Positions 6,775 to 11,369 of a DNA stretch of 11,369 nucleotides are shown here, piece after piece (the first letter of the stretch is position 1; every line of letters starts with the position of its first letter). Source of the DNA: VXPQ01 sp964608315 (GTDB taxonomy: Bacteria; Bacteroidota; Rhodothermia; Rhodothermales; VXPQ01); contig CAZSNF010000038.1 of the NCBI GenBank assembly GCA_964608315.1, positions 1-11,369 of the forward strand. The letters run 5' to 3'. The notes below the pieces were generated by a model. The model made no database searches. It worked only from the letters and a program-made list of their open reading frames with translations, and was not told the DNA's origin. Position numbers and translations under genes: made by a program.

Positions 6775-7776
6775 TCAACCGGCGATTTTTTGCACGAGGT
6801 CCGCCACCCTGCACGAGTATCCCCATTCGTTGTCGTACCAGCCGACGATCTTGACCGTGGTTTCGTGCGCCATGGTGCAGGGCGCGTCGAAGATGCAGGA
6901 ATGCGGGTTGTGGAGAATGTCGTTCGATACGAGCGGCTCCTCGCTGTATTCGAGGATCCCCTTCAGGCCGTTCGTCGCGGCTTCGCGGAACGCCGCATTG
7001 ACTTCTTCGGCGGAGGGGGCTTGCTCCAGTTCGGCGGTAAGGTCCGTGACGGAGCCGGCCGGCGTCGGTACGCGGAGCGCCATGCCGTCTAGTTTGCCTT
7101 GCAGGTGCGGCAGCACCAGGCCTACCGCCTTGGCGGCGCCGGTGGTCGTCGGAACGATGGAAAGGGCGGCGGCGCGGGCGCGGCGCAGGTCCGAATGCGG
7201 CCCGTCCACGAGCGCCTGATCCGACGTATAGGCGTGCACCGTGGTGATGAAGCCGCGCTTCACGCCGAAGAGGTCGTCAAGCACCTTGACCATCGGGGCC
7301 AGGCAATTCGTGGTGCAACTGGCGTTGGAGAGCAGTTTTTCCTCGCCCGTCAGGGCGCCGTCGTTGACGCCGATTACGACGGTGGCGTCTACTGCGCCCT
7401 TGGCGGGCGCCGAGACGATGACTTTCGACGCCCCCGCCTCGATGTGCTTGCCGGCCTGTTCCGCCGAGCGAAAGATGCCGGTGGATTCCACGACGATATT
7501 CGCGCCAAGGTCGCCCCAGGGAAGCTGGGCGGGGTCTCGCTCCGAGAAAACCGGGTACGCGTTTCCGTCTGCCACGAGGGCGTTTCCGTCGGCGCGCACG
7601 TCGCCCGGGAAGCGGCCTTGCACCGAATCGTACTTGAGCAGGTGAGCAAGCGTGGCGGCGCTGGTCAGGTCATTGATCCCGACGATATGAATGTTTTCGA
7701 GACGACGCTCGAGGATGGCGCGAAAGACGAGTCTTCCGATGCGTCCGAATCCGTTGATGCCAATCTTGGTAGCCAT
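6775..7776 (-). CDS. gap: Type I glyceraldehyde-3-phosphate dehydrogenase
   Basis: This enzyme oxidises and phosphorylates glyceraldehyde 3-phosphate to 1,3-bisphosphoglycerate with NAD in the cytoplasm and hands it to the next gene product, Pgk. The 333 residues show the Rossmann motif INGFGRIGRL (7-16) and INDLT, where Asp36 points to NAD rather than NADP. The active site SNASCTTNCLAP has Cys154, followed by TTVHAYTSDQALVDGP with His181. RRARAAALSIVPTTTGAAKA, LRVPTPAGSVTDLT and GWYDNEWGYSCRVADLV complete the catalytic domain. It is the first gene of the leftward operon. The ATG has no clear Shine-Dalgarno, and a terminator-like hairpin lies in the leader 43 nt upstream. Confidence 0.97.
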   Translation of the reverse strand: MATKIGINGFGRIGRLVFRAILERRLENIHIVGINDLTSAATLAHLLKYDSVQGRFPGDVRADGNALVADGNAYPVFSERDPAQLPWGDLGANIVVESTGIFRSAEQAGKHIEAGASKVIVSAPAKGAVDATVVIGVNDGALTGEEKLLSNASCTTNCLAPMVKVLDDLFGVKRGFITTVHAYTSDQALVDGPHSDLRRARAAALSIVPTTTGAAKAVGLVLPHLQGKLDGMALRVPTPAGSVTDLTAELEQAPSAEEVNAAFREAATNGLKGILEYSEEPLVSNDILHNPHSCIFDAPCTMAHETTVKIVGWYDNEWGYSCRVADLVQKIAG

Positions 7777-8049
7777 AGGGTTTTACAGGTTTTGCGTAGC
7801 GATTTTCTGAATTTTCTGAAAAAGAGAGGCCGCAAGGGCTTGCAGGACCCTTTGCGGCGTCTGTGCGGCGCCCCGGTGCGGGCCGAACGGTGCAGTAAAC
7901 GGATCTTGCCCGGCTTCGATCCGCGCCGTTTCCCGGATTTGGTGAAAATCTTGTCTAAAAACGCCGTATTGCCGGGCTTGCGGCGTTTTGCAGGGGCAAA
8001 CGATGGACCCTCCGCCCGTACGTGCGCATAAAAGCGGCGTTTCGTATTA
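7777..8049 (-). promoter_or_regulatory. Structured leader of the gap-pgk operon
   Basis: This 273-bp stretch has no supported gene. Read toward gap it holds several inverted repeats: AAAACGCCG/CGGCGTTTT (7981-7989 with 7958-7966), CGGATC/GATCCG with a 12-nt loop in the region about 7899-7922, and a terminator-shaped hairpin at 7829-7858. The 8-mer GCCGCAAG at 7984-7977 of the first hairpin is exactly complementary to CTTGCGGC at 7836-7829 in the last one, so the two structures could compete. A perfect 9-bp tandem duplication (ATTTTCTGA, 7802-7819) sits just before the gene. The promoter itself cannot be placed with confidence. Confidence 0.4.
7819..7858 (-). terminator. Terminator-like hairpin in the gap leader
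   Basis: Read on the minus strand, GCCGCAAAGGG (7858-7848) pairs with CCCTTGCGGC (7838-7829), leaving one bulged base and a 9-nt loop. The stem is followed at once by CTCTCTTTTT. This is the form of an intrinsic terminator, but it faces gap from 43 nt upstream and no leftward gene precedes it within the divergent region. It could be an attenuator of the gap operon, or stop leftward transcripts coming out of the repeat element. Confidence 0.5.
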
Positions 8050-8312
8050 TTAAGGATACTCTGATTAAATCTACTTCGATCAGCGCTTCGCGTTCGTGCG
8101 TACAAGACATTGTGCCGGCGTCGTTGAAATCAGCGGTAAACGCTTCGGATTCGGGGCATGGCGTACGTGAAGCGCCCTTCGGGAGGCTGCGAGGGGTGCG
8201 CTGGCTGTGTCATTCCTCATTACATGGAGCCTGCCATGCTGCTTCGTCATTCCTTGCCAGCCCACCCCTCGCAAGCCTCTGAACTTTGCACATTTAATCA
8301 GAGTATCCTTAA
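8050..8312. mobile_element. 263-bp MITE-like element with perfect inverted ends
   Basis: TTAAGGATACTCTGATTAAA at 8050-8069 and its exact reverse complement at 8293-8312 bound a 263-bp segment that encodes nothing convincing. If the outer TTAA on each side is a 4-bp target duplication, the element is 255 bp with 16-bp perfect inverted ends. TTAA fits the YTAR target of IS5-family elements, but no transposase is in the window, so the family is a guess. The right part (8169-8312) is the shared hairpin repeat; the left part (8070-8168) has no second copy here. The right end abuts a perfect 16-bp palindrome, GTATCCTTAAGGATAC (8303-8318). Confidence 0.65.
8169..8312 (+). repeat. 144-bp hairpin repeat, copy 2
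   Basis: This is the partner of the repeat at 1778-1921. The outer stem is nearly perfect: 8183-8188 pairs with 8274-8279, 8189-8198 (GCGAGGGGTG) with 8263-8272 and 8200-8205 (GCTGGC) with 8256-8261, giving 22 base pairs with one mismatch and one bulge. In the loop, CATGG (8223-8227) pairs with CCATG (8234-8238) around AGCCTG. GTCATTCCT occurs twice in the loop region as a direct repeat. The short frames that cross it are translations of the repeat and are not called as genes. Confidence 0.8.
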
Positions 8313-8347
8313 GGATACCTCCAGACGCGACACGCATCCCGAAATCC

Positions 8348-9052
8348 ATGCCGACTCCAAAGCCCCCCCGAAATATTTCCAGAAAACATGCGCTGCGCGA
8401 GGACAAGGTCGTCACGTTCTATGCGCGCGCATGGCGGTTCGTGGACGCCAACCGCAAGGCGGTCTACGGCGCGGCCGGCGCCGTGGTTGCACTGGCGGCA
8501 GCGCTTGTCGGGTATGTATTGTGGCAGGGACAGCGCGCCGCCGAAGCCGACGCATTGCTCGCCGGCGTACTGCCCCTGTACGAGGAAGCGTCGTACCAGG
8601 AGGCGCTGGACGGGTCGCTCGAACAACTCGGCCTTCTGGAAATAGCCAATGCGTACGGCAATACGCCTGCGGGGAATCTTGCGCGGTTCTATGCGGCGGA
8701 CGCGCTTTTCAAACAGGGCGAATACGACCGGGCGCTTGACTATTTCCAGGATTTCGACAAGGGATCGAACTTTATCGGCGCGGGCGCGCTGGCAGGCGAG
8801 GCGGCGGCCCGGGAGCAGCGCGAGGAATATGCGCAGGCCGCGGATTTGTACCGTCGCGCCGCGCGCCATTTCGAGAGCGAATTGACCACGCCGGAGTATC
8901 TCCTCTACGCCGGGCAATTGTACGAGCGGGCGGGGCAGTACGAGGAGGCGGTCGAACAGTACGAAGCCGTCGAGGCGGAATACCCGGAATCCAGCCAGGC
9001 CGCGAATATCCGTATATATATTGCGCGCGCCTCGGCGAAACAGTCATCCTGA
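8348..9052 (+). CDS. Membrane-anchored tetratricopeptide repeat protein
   Basis: The 234-residue product has a basic N-terminus, one transmembrane helix at about 39-59 (VYGAAGAVVALAAALVGYVLW) and a C-terminal region of helical repeats. The clearest TPR units are at about 108-131 (ARFYAADALFKQGEYDRALDYF) and 178-212 (YLLYAGQLYERAGQYEEAVEQYE), with a weaker one between. This is the layout of YfgM-like TPR proteins and of small TPR proteins common in Bacteroidota; the repeats should face the periplasm and bind protein partners that I cannot name. The frame is open back into the repeat element, so the start is placed at the first ATG after it (8348). No strong Shine-Dalgarno is seen. Eight bases separate its stop from the sigma-54 regulator gene, so the two are probably co-transcribed. 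Its promoter would have to lie in or next to the MITE-like element. Confidence 0.75.
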   Translation: MPTPKPPRNISRKHALREDKVVTFYARAWRFVDANRKAVYGAAGAVVALAAALVGYVLWQGQRAAEADALLAGVLPLYEEASYQEALDGSLEQLGLLEIANAYGNTPAGNLARFYAADALFKQGEYDRALDYFQDFDKGSNFIGAGALAGEAAAREQREEYAQAADLYRRAARHFESELTTPEYLLYAGQLYERAGQYEEAVEQYEAVEAEYPESSQAANIRIYIARASAKQSS

Positions 9053-9060
9053 GGGATCGC

Positions 9061-10443
9061 ATGCCTCCCGCCATTCTTGTTGTCGACGACGAGCCGAGCA
9101 TTCGCCGCACCCTGCGGGAGATATTCGAGTACGAGGGGTTCAGGGTGGAGGAAGCGGTGGATGGAGAGGACGCCCTTTCCCGGCTTCGCGCCGCGCGGTA
9201 CGATGTGGTCATGCTTGATGTGAACATGCCGAAGCGCAATGGTCTGGAGGTGCTTGCGGCGGCGCGCGACGAAATGCCCGAAACGCCGGTGGTGATGCTT
9301 TCCGGGCATGGCGCGATCGAAACGGCGGTGCGGGCAACCAAACTGGGCGCGTACGATTTCATCGAAAAGCCGCCCGACCTGAACCGGTTGCTCGTTTCCG
9401 TTCGGAACGCCATGGACCGCGGCGCGCTGGCCACCGAGAATCGCCGGATGAAGGAGGCCATAGACGACGAGGAAGGCGAAATTACGCCTATTCTCGGCGA
9501 CAGCCCCGTCATGGGCGCCGTGCGCGACGTCATCGAACGCGTGGCGCCTTCCGAGGCCCGCGTATTCATTACGGGCGAAGCCGGCACGGGCAAGGAACTC
9601 GTGGCCAAGTGGGTTCGCCACCTGTCGCCCAGAAAGGACGGCCCGATGGTGGACGTGAATTGCGCTGCGATTCCCGACGAGCTGATCGAAAGCGAGTTGT
9701 TCGGCCACGAAAAAGGGTCTTTTACCGGCGCGGCCAGGCAGCGGATCGGCAAGTTCGAGCAAGCCGACGGGGGGACGTTGTTTCTCGACGAAATAGGGGA
9801 CATGAGCTTGTCCGCCCAGGCCAAGGTGCTTCGGGCGCTTCAGGAAAACACGATCCAGCGGGTCGGCGGGGACCGGGCGATTCCCGTGGACGTGCGCATT
9901 GTCTGCGCGACGAACAAGGACCTTGCGGCGTGCATCGAGGAGGAAACCTTTCGGGAGGACTTGTACTACCGCCTCAACGTGATTCCCATACATCTCCCGC
10001 CCCTCCGGGAACGCCCCGAAGACATTCCCGTCATCGCCGCCCGTTTTTGCAAGGACCTGGCCCGGCGCAACGGCCGATCGGGCAAACAGTTCGCGGCGGA
10101 CGCCCTGCAGCATCTGGCGCGGCAGGAATGGCGCGGCAACGTGCGCGAATTGCAAAACGTGGTCGAACGCCTCATCGTGCTTACGACCGACGACGAAATA
10201 CGGATAGAGGATATCGACCGGTACGTCTTTCCGCGGGCCCTGTCCCGGGATCCGCTTGCCGAGTTGATCGAGAAGGCGAACGGCTGGGGCGATTTTCGCG
10301 ATGCGGCGGAGCGTATGTTTCTGGAGCGGAAACTGGCTGACTTCGAATGGAACGTCAGCCGCACGGCAGAAGCCGTAGGGATGCAACGATCTCATTTGTA
10401 CAACAAGATGGGCAAGTACGGGATCGAACGCGGGGAGGGGGCG
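9061..10443 (+). CDS. Sigma-54-dependent response regulator (NtrC/NtrX type)
   Basis: A cytoplasmic enhancer-binding protein that, when phosphorylated by a histidine kinase, uses ATP hydrolysis to open promoters held by sigma-54 RNA polymerase. The 461 residues have all three parts. The receiver domain (4-118) has acidic D10/D11, phosphoacceptor D53, switch S81 and K103. The AAA+ domain (144-372) has Walker A GEAGTGKE (172-179), Walker B GGTLFLDE (237-244), the sigma-54 contact loop GSFTGA (219-224) in place of the common GAFTGA, and FREDLYYRL (297-305) with the arginine fingers. A Fis-type helix-turn-helix ends the protein (about 427-455, NVSRTAEAVGMQRSHLYNKM). GAGGGA precedes the ATG. The kinase is not in the window, so the signal is unknown. 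The context with a TPR protein and lolD hints at envelope functions. Confidence 0.93.
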
Positions 10444-10454
10444 TAGCCTTGAAC

Positions 10455-11168
10455 ATGGCGGATTCTGCCTTGACTTCGGCGGGGGAGGCGCCCCTGCTCG
10501 CGGCGCGCGGGCTTGAAAAGGGTTACCCTTCGGGCGGGCGAACCTTGCGCGTACTTCGCGGCGTGGATTTCGAGATTCGCTCCGGCGAAGTCGTGGCCAT
10601 CACCGGGGAAAGCGGAACCGGCAAAAGCACCCTGCTGCATCTTCTGGGGGCGCTGGATCGGCCCGACGGCGGTTCGGTGTATTGCCGGGGCAATCCGGTG
10701 TTCGGCGCGTCGGACGAGGAACTTGCGGCCTTTCGCAACCGGGAAATCGGGTTCGTTTTCCAGTTTCATCATCTGTTGCCGGAGTTTACGGCGCTCGAAA
10801 ACGTGGCCATGCCGGCGCTTATTCGCCAACGGCGCCTTTCCGAGGTTCGCGAATGCGCCATGGCGCTGCTTGGAATGCTGGGTCTGGCGGAGCGGGCGGA
10901 CCATCGTCCCGGCGAATTGTCCGGGGGCGAACAGCAGCGCGTCGCCGTGGCCCGCGCGCTCATGAACGAGCCGGGACTGATTCTCGCCGACGAGCCGTCC
11001 GGCAATCTCGACGCCGGGAACGCGGCGCATCTGCACGAGGAAATGATCCGGCTCAGCCGGGAAGTCGGATGCGCCTTCGTGATTGCGACGCATAATCTTG
11101 CTCTTGCGGCAGACGCCGACCGGGCGCTGCGGCTGAAAGAAGGGGTGTTGCGGACGGAAGGGGGGTGA
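10455..11168 (+). CDS. lolD: Lipoprotein-releasing ABC transporter ATP-binding protein LolD
   Basis: LolD is the ATPase of LolCDE, which extracts lipoproteins from the inner membrane and passes them to the LolA carrier. The 237-residue product has Walker A GESGTGKST (51-59) and a Q-loop with FVFQFHHLLPEFTALENV (100-117), a stretch typical of LolD rather than of macrolide or cell-division relatives. The ABC signature LSGGEQQRVAVARAL is at 155-169, Walker B LILADEPSGNLD at 175-186 and the switch histidine in ATHN (H213). The partner permease LolC/E is not seen downstream; the window ends too soon to judge. The gene starts 11 nt after the regulator stop. A strong GGGGAGGGGG at 10432-10441 lies 13 nt before this ATG but only 7 nt before an in-frame TTG at 10449, so the protein may be two residues longer. 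Confidence 0.88.
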   Translation: MADSALTSAGEAPLLAARGLEKGYPSGGRTLRVLRGVDFEIRSGEVVAITGESGTGKSTLLHLLGALDRPDGGSVYCRGNPVFGASDEELAAFRNREIGFVFQFHHLLPEFTALENVAMPALIRQRRLSEVRECAMALLGMLGLAERADHRPGELSGGEQQRVAVARALMNEPGLILADEPSGNLDAGNAAHLHEEMIRLSREVGCAFVIATHNLALAADADRALRLKEGVLRTEGG

Positions 11169-11369
11169 CGGGGTTGGAAATGGCCTCCGGGTGTTAAACT
11201 TGTACACTCGTGTCGGTCATGGCGGGGGATGCGTTTCGGGCCGCCACCGGCGCCTAGGTGCCCATCGACGGGGGGGGGGGGGGGGGGGAACCCGTGAAAT
11301 TTGTTTTGCGGTTATAAAATTAAAATTTTACCCCCACAACAACCCCAAAAAAAAAAAAAAAAAATTAAA
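11169..11369. other. Post-lolD sequence with low-complexity contig end
   Basis: No gene can be supported. The first 100 bp have normal composition, with a short open stretch of 12 codons from the ATG at 11219. From 11270 there is a run of 19 G (11270-11288), then a sharp shift to AT-rich sequence and a run of 18 A (11347-11364). The abrupt change in composition and the long homopolymers look like read or assembly error at a contig end, so nothing beyond about 11269 should be interpreted. Confidence 0.6.

Noticed and set aside
1778..8312. The two repeat copies as a CRISPR array or as composite transposon ends
   Set aside because: There are only two long copies 6 kb apart, with no spacer periodicity; the genes between them are core metabolic genes with no transposase or integrase.
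8207..8347. N-terminal extension of the TPR protein
   Set aside because: The extra codons come from the repeat element and its inverted end; the ATG at 8348 gives a normal protein with a short basic tail before its membrane helix.
8905..10395. Open frame of 496 codons on the minus strand opposite the sigma-54 regulator
   Set aside because: Mirror of a strongly conserved gene on the other strand; its translation shows no domain and runs across the gene boundary into the TPR gene.

Overview
The window looks like one chromosomal stretch of a fairly GC-rich bacterium. The most likely home is the Bacteroidota/Rhodothermota side of the tree. This rests on the sigma-54 regulator (a GSFTGA loop in a Bacteroidota-like AAA+ core), a single TPR membrane protein ahead of it, a LolD-type ATPase, and starts that mostly lack a strong Shine-Dalgarno. 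It is an inference from protein style, not a proven assignment. The last ~100 bases (a 19-G run, an AT-rich stretch, an 18-A run) look like a degraded contig end.

Layout. A small two-helix membrane protein (103-585, +) converges on and overlaps a Tat-exported molybdoenzyme, MsrP (574-1584, -). Upstream of msrP is a 338-bp gap holding a hairpin-forming repeat that ends against the stop codon of thiC (1923-3806, -). Upstream of thiC on the same strand are a family-2 glycosyltransferase (3958-4647), a dimethylargininase-like hydrolase (4650-5534), pgk (5569-6759) and gap (6775-7776). gap, pgk, hydrolase and glycosyltransferase are closely packed and probably form one operon; thiC may be read through from it or have its own start. 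A divergent 571-bp region (7777-8347) separates gap from a rightward set: TPR membrane protein (8348-9052), NtrC/NtrX-type sigma-54 response regulator (9061-10443) and lolD (10455-11168), spaced tightly enough to be one operon.

The annotated genes are mostly core metabolism and envelope functions: lower glycolysis, the HMP branch of thiamin synthesis, repair of periplasmic methionine sulfoxide, and lipoprotein release. The unexplained material is intergenic. A short motif, ATCAG(A/C)GTATCC next to TTA(A), recurs at gene borders in both orientations. In the gap/TPR intergenic region two copies form perfect 20-bp inverted ends of a 263-bp MITE-like element. The inner 144 bp of that element has a second, ~80%-identical copy between thiC and msrP. 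Both copies fold into a long stem with an apical hairpin whose base pairs change in a compensatory way. The gap leader also carries a terminator-shaped hairpin 43 nt before the start codon, with a possible alternative pairing partner upstream. I see no CRISPR array, phage, toxin-antitoxin, defence system, tRNA or rRNA.
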